DNA of 43,865 nt from assembly GCA_018335555.1 (NCBI GenBank), contig JAGXST010000338.1:1-43865 (forward strand). Reading direction: 5' to 3'. The number at the start of each line of letters is the position of its first letter. The stretch's first letter is position 1. The stretch is from Actinomycetota bacterium. GTDB lineage: Bacteria; Actinomycetota; Nitriliruptoria; Nitriliruptorales; Nitriliruptoraceae. Positions 9,500 through 18,640 of the stretch are shown in pieces. The notes under the pieces are model-generated. The model saw only the letters and a program-made list of their open reading frames with translations, was not told where the DNA came from and searched no databases. The position numbers and the translations under genes are program-made.

Positions 9500-12364
9500 A
9501 TGGCCACGGTCAACACCGAGACGCTCGACCAGCACACGGCGCTCACCGCGCGGTCGGTTCAGGAGATTACCGGCGCGCTCACGGCCTTCGCGACCAACTG
9601 GCAGGACTACGACGGTGGCGAGGTAGAAGAAGCCCACACCTTCCTCGACCAGCTCTTCGAGGCGTACGGCCTCGACCGACGCGGTGCAGGTGTCAGGTAC
9701 GAATCCAGTCTGCGACGAGCGGACGGCACGACCGGCTTCACTGACGCCATCCTCCCTGGGAAGCTCCTCATCGAGATGAAGCGGCCTTCCAAGGTGGCGA
9801 CGCTCGAAGGGGACCGCGAGCAGGCCTTCGACTACTGGCAGGAGGTCGGCAGCCGCGACGAAGGGGTACCAGCGCCGCGCTACACGCTGCTGTGCGCGTT
9901 CCACCGGTTCATGGTCTACGAGTTCGGGCGGTACCCCCGCGAACCGATCGCCGACTTCACGCTCGAGGAACTGCCCGACAACCAGGGCGCCCTACGGTTC
10001 CTCGCCGGTCAACGCCCGACGGTCGTGCAACCGAACCGCGAACTGACCGCCACCGCGGCCGAGGCTGTCGTCAGTCTCTACCACGAGCTGGTCGCCCGGG
10101 ATGCTGCAGAACCGACCGAGCTCCGCAGCTTCATCCTGCAGACGGTGTGGTGCCTGTTCGCCTCGGATCTTGGAGTGTTGGCGGGACATCCGGTGCAGGA
10201 GATCATCAGCGACCTGCTCACCGACACCCATGACCGACGATCGTCGGCCGCCGAACTCGGCCACCTCTACCGACTCCTCAACCTTCCCGATCAGCATCAC
10301 CCGGACCACCCAAGCGCGGTTCACCAGCAACAGGGTGGCGTCTTCGCGGGCAAGACCAAGTTCGTCAACGGCGGGCTGTTCGCCACGCCTGCCGCGGTCC
10401 ACCTCACCCGGGAGGAACTCGAGAAGCTGCGCGAGATCGGGAAGTACCGGTGGAGAGAGGTCGACCCGACGATCTTCGGCTCACTCATCGAGGGCTTCCT
10501 CGAACGAGACCGAGCGATCGACGACCCAGGCGCTCGGCGACAGTTCGGAGTTCATTACACGCACGCCGACGACATCCGGAAGATCGTCACGCCATGCATC
10601 GTGGAGCCGTGGCAGGGTCGTATCCAGCGAGCCAGCACCGCCGACGAGGCGCTCGAGGTCCTTGCGGCGCTCTGCAAGCTGCGCGTTCTGGATAGTGCCT
10701 GTGGTAGCGCGAACTTCCTCTACATCGCCTATCAGGAGATCCGGGCGTTGGAACGGGAAGCGCGTGACAAGTTCGAGCAACTGGCTCGGGCCAGCGGCGT
10801 CGAACCCCCGGACACCCGACACCTGCAGTTCCCGCTGCAGAACCTCTACGGGATCGAACTCGACGAGTTCGCCGTCCAGGTCGCACGGGTAGTGCTCTGG
10901 ATGGGCCACGAGATCGCCGGACGGGACCAAGGGACCCCCGAGCCACTACTTCCCCTGCCCGACCTCTCCGCAACCATCGTCCAGGGCGACGCGCTCGAGA
11001 TGGCGTGGCCAGCTACGGACGTGATCATCTCGAATCCGCCCTTCAACGGATCACAACGGCTGCGCGAAGCGATCGGCGATGATGCGATCGAACGGCTCAG
11101 GAGCCAGTTCGGTATCGGCGTCAAGGACTACTGCGTCTACTGGTTCCGCAAGGCGGTCGAGCATCTTCCACCCGGCGGCCGGGCCGGCTTGGTCGCCACG
11201 AACTCGATCGCTCATGGCGGAACTCGCGAGGCCTCTCTGGACCACGTGGTCGAGCAGGGCGGCGTCCTCCTCGATGTCGTTCCAAGCCAGACCTGGCAGG
11301 GCGACGCAGCGGTCCACGTAGCGATCGTCAACTGGATCCACCAGCCGGAAGAGACCGAGGGCCCCTTCGAGTACAGGATCGATCACGCACCGATCGCCGA
11401 GGGCATCGGATCGGACCTCCGCCCCGCGGCCGTGTCGGTCGTCTCTGCCGTAGAACTTCCAGCCAACGACGGGATCGCCTTCCAGGGACCCATCCCCGGC
11501 CACCGGGGTTTCGTGCTCGGCGACGAAACAGCCGCCCAGCTCCTCCAGCGTGACGATGCTGACTACGCAGAGGTCGTCAAGCGCTACCTGACATCGGACG
11601 ACATCGCCTCGAGTCCACGCCAAGAGCCGTCACGTTGGATCATCGACTTCGGCCAGCGTGAGCTACACGAAGCCCGACGGTTCCCTCGGGCACTGGAGAT
11701 CGTCGAGCGAGAGGTTCGACCTGATGTGGATCGCCCTCGATGGTGGCAGCTTCACCGGCCTCGACCTGCACGTCGCGAAGCTATCGCTCACTTGGGTCGG
11801 TACCTCGCGGTGGGGCGTCACGGCAAGCGAATCCTGTTGACCTGGTGCGAACCAGAGTGGATCGCGAGCGATGCCACGGTCACCATCGCGCTCGATGGCG
11901 ACTATCACTTCGGCGTCTTGACATCACGAGCTCACACGCTGTGGGCCGCCTACCGCGGGTCATCCATCAAGTCTGACCCGCGATACACCCATACCACGGT
12001 GTTTCGCTCCTTCCCCTGGCCAGCCCCCGATGAGGGACGCCGGGAGATCATCGCTGCCGCAGCGCGCGAGGTCGCCGAACAACGAACGATCGCGTGCACC
12101 GATGCAAACGCCGGGCTGACGGAGATTTACAACATCGTCGAGGACGGCGGCTACCCCGACCTCCTGGGCGCTCACCGTGACCTCGATCGGGCGGTTGCCG
12201 CGGCGTACGGCTGGCCAGTCGGGATCGCCGGAGATGCCTACGAGATGATCCCGCGCCTCCTCGCGCTCAACCACCAGATCGACGCCGGCACGATCGACTA
12301 CGAACCGTTCGTCGATCATCCAGCGCATCAAGGTGACGGAGAACCAGCGGCACGGCTGTTCTGA
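9500..12364 (+). CDS. Type IIG/IIL restriction-modification enzyme, MmeI-like
   Basis: N-terminal nuclease-like DAILPGKLLIEMKRPSK; methyltransferase motifs LDSACGSANFLYIA and IISNPPFNGSQRL; C-terminal target-recognition-like region (HTTVFRSFPWP). Confidence 0.88.
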   Translation: MATVNTETLDQHTALTARSVQEITGALTAFATNWQDYDGGEVEEAHTFLDQLFEAYGLDRRGAGVRYESSLRRADGTTGFTDAILPGKLLIEMKRPSKVATLEGDREQAFDYWQEVGSRDEGVPAPRYTLLCAFHRFMVYEFGRYPREPIADFTLEELPDNQGALRFLAGQRPTVVQPNRELTATAAEAVVSLYHELVARDAAEPTELRSFILQTVWCLFASDLGVLAGHPVQEIISDLLTDTHDRRSSAAELGHLYRLLNLPDQHHPDHPSAVHQQQGGVFAGKTKFVNGGLFATPAAVHLTREELEKLREIGKYRWREVDPTIFGSLIEGFLERDRAIDDPGARRQFGVHYTHADDIRKIVTPCIVEPWQGRIQRASTADEALEVLAALCKLRVLDSACGSANFLYIAYQEIRALEREARDKFEQLARASGVEPPDTRHLQFPLQNLYGIELDEFAVQVARVVLWMGHEIAGRDQGTPEPLLPLPDLSATIVQGDALEMAWPATDVIISNPPFNGSQRLREAIGDDAIERLRSQFGIGVKDYCVYWFRKAVEHLPPGGRAGLVATNSIAHGGTREASLDHVVEQGGVLLDVVPSQTWQGDAAVHVAIVNWIHQPEETEGPFEYRIDHAPIAEGIGSDLRPAAVSVVSAVELPANDGIAFQGPIPGHRGFVLGDETAAQLLQRDDADYAEVVKRYLTSDDIASSPRQEPSRWIIDFGQRELHEARRFPRALEIVEREVRPDVDRPRWWQLHRPRPARREAIAHLGRYLAVGRHGKRILLTWCEPEWIASDATVTIALDGDYHFGVLTSRAHTLWAAYRGSSIKSDPRYTHTTVFRSFPWPAPDEGRREIIAAAAREVAEQRTIACTDANAGLTEIYNIVEDGGYPDLLGAHRDLDRAVAAAYGWPVGIAGDAYEMIPRLLALNHQIDAGTIDYEPFVDHPAHQGDGEPAARLF

Positions 12365-12569
12365 GCCGCAGTGGTCGTCCAGCAGCGATGGAGCGATCTG
12401 CGTTCCGTGGTGTCGCCTCATACGCGTCCTAGATGCGGATGCCGAGACGTCGAGCCTCTCATCGCGATCTTGAGACGCTCCAGACGATGGTCGTGATGGC
12501 GCACCTGCCTGACGGTCGGGTCGGCTGCGGTGTGCGGTCGACCTTGGGCCGGGAAGGAGCGGGTGTGCC

Positions 12570-15500
12570 GTGTCCTCGACGGGCGGGTCGGGTGCCAGCG
12601 TTGGCGGCCGGGCCAGGCGCGGTCCGGCGTTGTCGCAGGGTGATGGTCAACTTACGTTGGACCTATGGGCTGAGGAGGTCACGGATGAACCGCTACGGGC
12701 AGCTGGCGATGGAGCACTGGGAGCAGCACGCGCCGAGTCGGGTCGCAACGATGACGGATCGGGAGGGGTTCTTCACGGACCTGGGCGTCCAGGTGGAGGC
12801 GCAGGTGGTGGAGTTGACGCAGGGTCTGGAGGGGACGCCGGTCGACGGGGAGAGCTACCCGCAGACGGTGGGGCGGTTGACCAACGCCCGGATGCGGGCG
12901 GAGGCGATCGTGTTGACGGAGTTGGTCTGGATCGAGACGCCGGAGCTGGCGTTGGTCGAGGCGCGGGAGGAGTGGGAGGCGACCCGGACGCCCGACAGCT
13001 GGTTGGCCAGCTGGGCGGAACGGATCCAGGACGCTCCGGAGACCGAGCCGGCGACCGAGGAGGTCGAGGATCTAGCCCACCGGTGGGCGGTGACGCCGGA
13101 GTTGCTGTACGGCCTGCTGCAAGCCGAGATCCCGGGCCGGTTCCTGGCGGAGAACCCGGGGGTGCTGGCGGAGGCGGCCAACATCCGGTTCCTGCGCGAG
13201 CAGACGTAGCTCCACGGTTCGTTCCTGCTTCGCAGGCACCCTTGGCGCCGTCGGGGGCGAAGGCTCGGTTCGGGGCCAACCTCGCCGCCATCCGCCTGGC
13301 CCGCCGGCTCGAACAGGAAGACCGTCCGGCGATCGCGGATGAGCAGCAGGTGTTGTCGCGCTGGTCATCGTGGGGCGCGCTGCCGGAGGTGTTCGACACC
13401 ACCAAGCCCGCGTGGGAAGCGGAACGGGCCGAGCTTCGTGGGCTGCTCACCGAAGCCGAGTGGCGGGCTGCGGAGCGGACCACGATCAACGCCCACTACA
13501 CCGACCCAGTCATCGTCACGCGGATGTGGCAGGTGCTGCGGTCGCTCGGATTCGAGGGTGGTTCGGTGTTGGAGCCGGGCTCAGGCGCGGGCACATTCAT
13601 CGGGCTCGCACCGGACTCGGCACGGATGGTCGGGGTCGAGCTGGATCCGGTGACCGCGTCGATCTCGGCCGCGCTGTATCCGCACGCGCAGATCCGGGCC
13701 GAGTCGTTCGCGGACACTCGGCTGTCGACCGGGCGGTTCGACGCGACGATCGGCAACGTGCCGTTCTCCGACGTGCGGTTGCATGACCCGGTGCACAACG
13801 CCGGCCGCCATTCGATGCACAACCACTTCCTACTCAAGTCGCTGGCACTGACCAGGCCGGGTGGGCTGGTCGTGGCACTGACCAGCCGCTACACCCTCGA
13901 CGGCCAGAACCCCGCCGCGCGGCGCGAGATGAACCAGCTCGCCGAGCTCCTCGGCTCGGTACGGCTACCCACCGGCGCACACCGCCGCGCGGCCGGCACC
14001 GACGCGGTGACCGATCTGCTGGTACTGCGCCGACGCGAACCCGACCGCCCGGCAGCAACGAACGGGTGGGAGACGGTCACCACCGTCGACCTCGACGGCC
14101 AGCCGGCGAAGGTCAACCGCTACTTCGCCGAGAACCCCGGTCAGGTGCTCGGCGTCATGTCGGTGACGCGGGGGATGCACGGCGCGCAGACCTTGACGGT
14201 GACCGGCGAGCTGGACCGGCTCGACGAGCAGCTCGGACAGGCGCTGGGCCGCATCGTGACCGCCGCGACCGGACGTGGCCTGCACATGACCCCACGGCCT
14301 TCCGAGCCGGTGCAGCCGACCATCACGCCGGCACCAGAGGTGGGGGTAGGCCAACGGTGGGATGGCCGCATCGTCGCCGCAGATGACGGCAGCTTCGCCA
14401 CCGTGACCGATGGCGGGTTGGTACCGCTGAGGGTCCCCAACTCCGCCAGGGCCGAGCTGCGAGCACTGCTGGGGCTACGGGACGCGGCCACGCGACTGCT
14501 GGACCTCGAAGCCGCCACCGTGGAGGACTCCGACGACATCGATGCCGCCCGCAGCGAGTTGCGACGCCGCTACGAGACCTACGTGGAACGGTTCGGGCCG
14601 TTGGGACGGTTCAGCTTGCGCCGCACCGGGCGGACCAACGACGCGGGCGAGGACACCTACGCCCGGATCGTCCCCGCCGCGATCCGCAGCCTTCGTGGCG
14701 ATCCGTTCGCGCCGCTGGTGCTCGCACTCGAACAGTTCGACGACCAGGACCAGACCGCTACCCCGGCCGCGATCCTGACCCGCCGGGTCGTCGCCCCCAC
14801 CCCCGAGGTGCTGGGGGTCGAGACCCCGGCGGATGCGATCGCCGTCTCGTTGGACCGCACCGGCCGGCTCGACCTGGATCTGGTCGCCGAGCTGTTGGGG
14901 ATGCCCACCGACGAGGCCCGCAACGCGCTCGGTCCGGCGGTGTTCACCGACCCCGACACCGGCCGGCTGGTCCACGCACCGCAGTACCTGTCGGGTGATG
15001 TGCGCGCCAAGCTCGAGACCGCGACCGCCGCGGCGAAAGACGATCTGGCGTTCACCATCAACGAGGCGGCGTTGCGGGACGTGCTGCCAGACGATCTCGG
15101 ACCGGAGGAGATCACCGCTCAGCTGGGGGCGGTGTGGATCTCCCCGCGGGTCCACCAACGGTTCCTGTCCGACCTGCTTCGGGCGTCGGACGTCAAGGTG
15201 GAGAACCCACTGCCGGGCATGTGGGAGGTCCGGGGCGGCCGGACCGGCATCCGGGCCACGAGCGAGTGGGGCACCGAGCGGCGGCCCGCGCCCGACATCG
15301 CCCAGGCGGTGATGGAGCAGAAGTCGTTGCTGGTCTACGACGAGGTCGAGGACGCCGAGGGTCGCAAACGGCGGGTGCTCAACCCGGTGGAGACCACCGC
15401 AGCGCAGGAGAAGGCCCAGGCGCTCCAGGAGCGGTTCGCCGAGTGGGTGTGGGAGGAACCCGAACGCGCACAGGGGCTGGTGGATGAGTACAACCGGCGG

Positions 15501-18197
15501 TTCAACTCGATCGTGTTGCGCGACTACTCCGATGCGGGCGACTACCTGTCGCTGCCGGGCCTGGCGGCGTCGTTCACGCCGCTGCCGCACCAGCGGGCGG
15601 CGGTGGCGCGGATGATCGCCGAACCTTCCGCCGGGCTGTTCCACGAGGTCGGCGCCGGGAAGACTGCCGAGATGGTGCTGGGCGCGATGGAGCTGCGCCG
15701 CATCGGGCTCATCACCAAGCCGGTTGTGGTGGTTCCGAACCACATGCTGGAGCAGTTCACCCGCGAGTGGCTGCACATCTACCCGCAAGCACGCATCCTG
15801 GCTGCCTCGTCCCAGGATCTGTCGGGTGAGAAGCGGCGGCTGTTCGTCGGGCGGGCCGCGGCCAACGACTGGGACGCGGTGCTGCTCACCCAAGGGGCGT
15901 TCCAGCGCATCCCGCTCGATCCCGACACTGAAGCCGCCTACATCGAACGGCAGGTCGATGAGGTCCGAGCCGCGCTGCAGGACGTCGAGGGCGGCGAGCG
16001 GATGAGCGTCAAGCGGGTCGAACGGCGGCTGCTGCAGTTGGAGAACAAGCTCAAGCAGCGCGCCGACCTCACCCGGGATCCGGGGATCACGTTCGAGACC
16101 GCCGGGTTCGACTACGTGATCGTCGACGAACTGCACCTGTACAAGAACCTCGCGACCGAGTCCAACATCCGTGACGCTGCGATCGACGGCTCCGCAAGGG
16201 CGACCGATCTGCACATGAAGCTCGACTACCTGCGCAGCCGGGGGCGGGAGCGGATCGTGACCGGCGCAACCGCGACCCCTGTTGCCAACTCGGTGACCGA
16301 GGCCTACGTGATGCAGCGCTACCTGCGCCCCGACCTGCTCGATGCGGCAGGGGTGGGGGCGTTCGATGCGTGGGCGGCCACGTTCGGGCAGACCGTGACC
16401 CAGATGGAGATGTCGCCGTCTGGAACCGGGTGGCGGCTCAAGACCCGGTTCGCACAGTTCACCAACGTGCCCGAGATGCTGCGCCTGTGGTCCACGTTCG
16501 CGGACGTCAAGACCGCCGACGACCTCGCCCTCCCCGTACCGGACCTGGCCGAACGCGCCGACGGCACCCGTGCCCCCGAGACGGTCGCGGTTCCGGCGAC
16601 CGTCGAGCTGGAGAGATTCGTCGAACAGCTCGCCGCCCGTGCCGACCAGGTCGCCTGCCGGGCGGTGGCGCCCGAGGACGACAACATGCTGGCCATCTGC
16701 ACCGACGGCCGCAAGGCCGCCCTCGACGTGCGCATGGTCGACGAGCACACGCGTCCGTCGGGGCCGACCAAGATCGATCAGGCCGCTGACGCCATCACCA
16801 AGGTCTGGGAGGACACCCGCGACAACTCCTACCTCGACCCGGCCACCGCCCAGCCCTCACCGGTTCCGGGGGCGTTGCAGCTGGTGTTCTGCGACCTCGG
16901 TACCCCCAACCCGACCCGGTGGAATGCCTACGACGAACTTCGCCAGCAGCTGGTCGCTCGGGGGATGCCCGACGATGCGATCCGCTACATCCACGAGGCC
17001 AAGACGGACGTGGACAAGGCCCGGCTGTTCGCCGCGGCCCGCGCCGGTCACGTCGCGGTGCTGATCGGCTCGACCGAGAAGATGGGGGTCGGGACCAACG
17101 TCCAAGCTCGTGCGGTCGCGTTGTGGCACCTGGACTGCCCGTGGCGCCCAGCCGACATCGCGCAACGCGAGGGGCGCATCCTGCGGCAAGGCAACCAGAA
17201 CCCCGAGGTGACGATCGGGCGGCTGGTCACCGAAGGCTCGTGGGATGCGTTCATGTGGCAGACCATCGAACGCAAAGCCCGTTTCATCGCCCAGGTCATG
17301 CGCGGTCGGCTCGACTCCCGCGAGATCGAGGAGATCGACTCGACCGCCGTGCTCTCCGCCGCTGAGGCCAAGGCGGTCTCGTCGGGCAACCCGCTGCTGC
17401 TGGAGCAGGCAAGCGTCCAGGCCGAGGTCAGCCGCCTGCAACGGCTCGAACGCGCGTACGGCCGCAACGAAGCGATGCTCACCGCCACCCGTGACCGTGC
17501 CCGTAGCGACGTAGCCCGTACCCGCGATGACCTCGCCCAGCTCCAACAGGTGCTGCCGCGCCTGGTCGACACGTCCGGTGACCGGTTCCGCGTCCGCATC
17601 GGCGAGAGCACCTACACCTCCCGTACCGACGCCGCCAAGGCGCTGACCAGCTGGGCAAATGAGGCCGGGCTGCGGTACGCACCGACCTACCGCGAGCGTG
17701 ACCACGGGATCGTCGGCCAGATCAGCAGCTTCGACATCACCCTGGCCACCGGGCCCGCGCTCGGTGGCATCCAAGTCGACATCGCCCTGGCCGGTGTCCC
17801 ACGTAGCGGGTTCAGCATTGACCGCGATGCCTTCCTGACCGGTGGGGTCGGGCTGATACAGCGCATCGAGAACCGTGCCGCTGGAATCCCCACCTACCTC
17901 AGCGACGCCACGGCCCAGCTCGAGTCCGCCGAGCAGACCATCCTTGACACCGACGAACGCATGGGCCAACCGTTCCGCCACGCCGGCGCTCTGCGTGACG
18001 CACAGGCGCGGCTGGCCGAGATCAACCAGCAACTCGAGACACTCCACGAGCAACCGGCCACGGACCCCGAGCCGCCGCGCACGGCGGACGACAACCCGTC
18101 CGTCCAGATCAACGGGCATCGCCCTCGGCCCGCACCGCTCGCTGCCTACGGACCACATGCTGAACCGCGCCGCGACCCGTCCGCGCCAACCCGCTAA
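12570..18197 (+). CDS. Giant methyltransferase-like/SNF2 DEAD-box helicase of mobile elements (true start uncertain)
   Basis: Methylase fold VLEPGSGAGTFIGLAP and degenerate motif IV GNVPF; helicase FHEVGAGKTAEMVLG, VIVDELHLYKN, GSTEKMGVGTNVQARAVALWHLDCPWRPADIAQREGRILRQG. GTG 12570 has an AAGGAG SD but 12685-13209 overlaps another gene in another frame; GTG 13083 is an alternative start. Confidence 0.85.
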   Translation: MSSTGGSGASVGGRARRGPALSQGDGQLTLDLWAEEVTDEPLRAAGDGALGAARAESGRNDDGSGGVLHGPGRPGGGAGGGVDAGSGGDAGRRGELPADGGAVDQRPDAGGGDRVDGVGLDRDAGAGVGRGAGGVGGDPDARQLVGQLGGTDPGRSGDRAGDRGGRGSSPPVGGDAGVAVRPAASRDPGPVPGGEPGGAGGGGQHPVPARADVAPRFVPASQAPLAPSGAKARFGANLAAIRLARRLEQEDRPAIADEQQVLSRWSSWGALPEVFDTTKPAWEAERAELRGLLTEAEWRAAERTTINAHYTDPVIVTRMWQVLRSLGFEGGSVLEPGSGAGTFIGLAPDSARMVGVELDPVTASISAALYPHAQIRAESFADTRLSTGRFDATIGNVPFSDVRLHDPVHNAGRHSMHNHFLLKSLALTRPGGLVVALTSRYTLDGQNPAARREMNQLAELLGSVRLPTGAHRRAAGTDAVTDLLVLRRREPDRPAATNGWETVTTVDLDGQPAKVNRYFAENPGQVLGVMSVTRGMHGAQTLTVTGELDRLDEQLGQALGRIVTAATGRGLHMTPRPSEPVQPTITPAPEVGVGQRWDGRIVAADDGSFATVTDGGLVPLRVPNSARAELRALLGLRDAATRLLDLEAATVEDSDDIDAARSELRRRYETYVERFGPLGRFSLRRTGRTNDAGEDTYARIVPAAIRSLRGDPFAPLVLALEQFDDQDQTATPAAILTRRVVAPTPEVLGVETPADAIAVSLDRTGRLDLDLVAELLGMPTDEARNALGPAVFTDPDTGRLVHAPQYLSGDVRAKLETATAAAKDDLAFTINEAALRDVLPDDLGPEEITAQLGAVWISPRVHQRFLSDLLRASDVKVENPLPGMWEVRGGRTGIRATSEWGTERRPAPDIAQAVMEQKSLLVYDEVEDAEGRKRRVLNPVETTAAQEKAQALQERFAEWVWEEPERAQGLVDEYNRRFNSIVLRDYSDAGDYLSLPGLAASFTPLPHQRAAVARMIAEPSAGLFHEVGAGKTAEMVLGAMELRRIGLITKPVVVVPNHMLEQFTREWLHIYPQARILAASSQDLSGEKRRLFVGRAAANDWDAVLLTQGAFQRIPLDPDTEAAYIERQVDEVRAALQDVEGGERMSVKRVERRLLQLENKLKQRADLTRDPGITFETAGFDYVIVDELHLYKNLATESNIRDAAIDGSARATDLHMKLDYLRSRGRERIVTGATATPVANSVTEAYVMQRYLRPDLLDAAGVGAFDAWAATFGQTVTQMEMSPSGTGWRLKTRFAQFTNVPEMLRLWSTFADVKTADDLALPVPDLAERADGTRAPETVAVPATVELERFVEQLAARADQVACRAVAPEDDNMLAICTDGRKAALDVRMVDEHTRPSGPTKIDQAADAITKVWEDTRDNSYLDPATAQPSPVPGALQLVFCDLGTPNPTRWNAYDELRQQLVARGMPDDAIRYIHEAKTDVDKARLFAAARAGHVAVLIGSTEKMGVGTNVQARAVALWHLDCPWRPADIAQREGRILRQGNQNPEVTIGRLVTEGSWDAFMWQTIERKARFIAQVMRGRLDSREIEEIDSTAVLSAAEAKAVSSGNPLLLEQASVQAEVSRLQRLERAYGRNEAMLTATRDRARSDVARTRDDLAQLQQVLPRLVDTSGDRFRVRIGESTYTSRTDAAKALTSWANEAGLRYAPTYRERDHGIVGQISSFDITLATGPALGGIQVDIALAGVPRSGFSIDRDAFLTGGVGLIQRIENRAAGIPTYLSDATAQLESAEQTILDTDERMGQPFRHAGALRDAQARLAEINQQLETLHEQPATDPEPPRTADDNPSVQINGHRPRPAPLAAYGPHAEPRRDPSAPTR
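12685..13209 (+). CDS. Small conserved-looking accessory protein of the mobile module
   Basis: MNRYGQLAMEHWEQHAPSRVATMTDREGFF…; GAGGAGG 6 nt before ATG 12685. Confidence 0.65.
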   Translation: MNRYGQLAMEHWEQHAPSRVATMTDREGFFTDLGVQVEAQVVELTQGLEGTPVDGESYPQTVGRLTNARMRAEAIVLTELVWIETPELALVEAREEWEATRTPDSWLASWAERIQDAPETEPATEEVEDLAHRWAVTPELLYGLLQAEIPGRFLAENPGVLAEAANIRFLREQT

Positions 18198-18586
18198 TGC
18201 AAGTACGGATGCTCGGAGGCCCGGCCCGCGACTGCGCGCGGTGGCCGAGCCCGTCGGCTACGCGCCGACCGGCGAACGTTCCGTACCAGGACGGTTGCCA
18301 TGATGAGCCCGTGCAGCGCGAGTTTGGCACCGTTCCAGACGAACAAGACCGCCACGATGTTGAGCCATCCCGGTGCGCCACCGTCGAGTAGGACGGTGCA
18401 GACCGCGGCGGCGAACAGGTACGCGACACCGGCCAGCATCGCGGCAACGATCGCCACCGACCGAGGGCGGGCATGCAGCCGACGGAGGAGCCGGTTGGTC
18501 GGCGCGTGCTGCAACACAGCACGGATCGAACTGGCGAGTTGCACGATCAGACGGAACATCACGGCTCCTGTCAACGCGGCTACCAC
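18194..18586 (-). CDS. Small membrane protein
   Basis: Hydrophobic segments SVAIVAAMLAGVAYLFAAAVCTVLL and WLNIVAVLFVWNGAKLALHGLIMATVLV. Confidence 0.5.
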   Translation of the reverse strand: MVAALTGAVMFRLIVQLASSIRAVLQHAPTNRLLRRLHARPRSVAIVAAMLAGVAYLFAAAVCTVLLDGGAPGWLNIVAVLFVWNGAKLALHGLIMATVLVRNVRRSARSRRARPPRAVAGRASEHPYLH

Positions 18587-18640
18587 TCACGATACGGCTG
18601 CGTGTGACACCGCCATGAAGGGCAGGTCTCGTCGGGCGGA

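Noticed and set aside
9605-9622. TACGACG-GTGG-CGAGGTA as another copy of the 18-bp dyad
   Set aside because: Lies inside the RM coding sequence (DYDGGEV codons), poor right arm; probably coincidence.
14475-16748. 757-aa minus-strand ORF inside the helicase gene
   Set aside because: Antisense of a strongly motif-supported helicase; composition typical of shadow ORFs.
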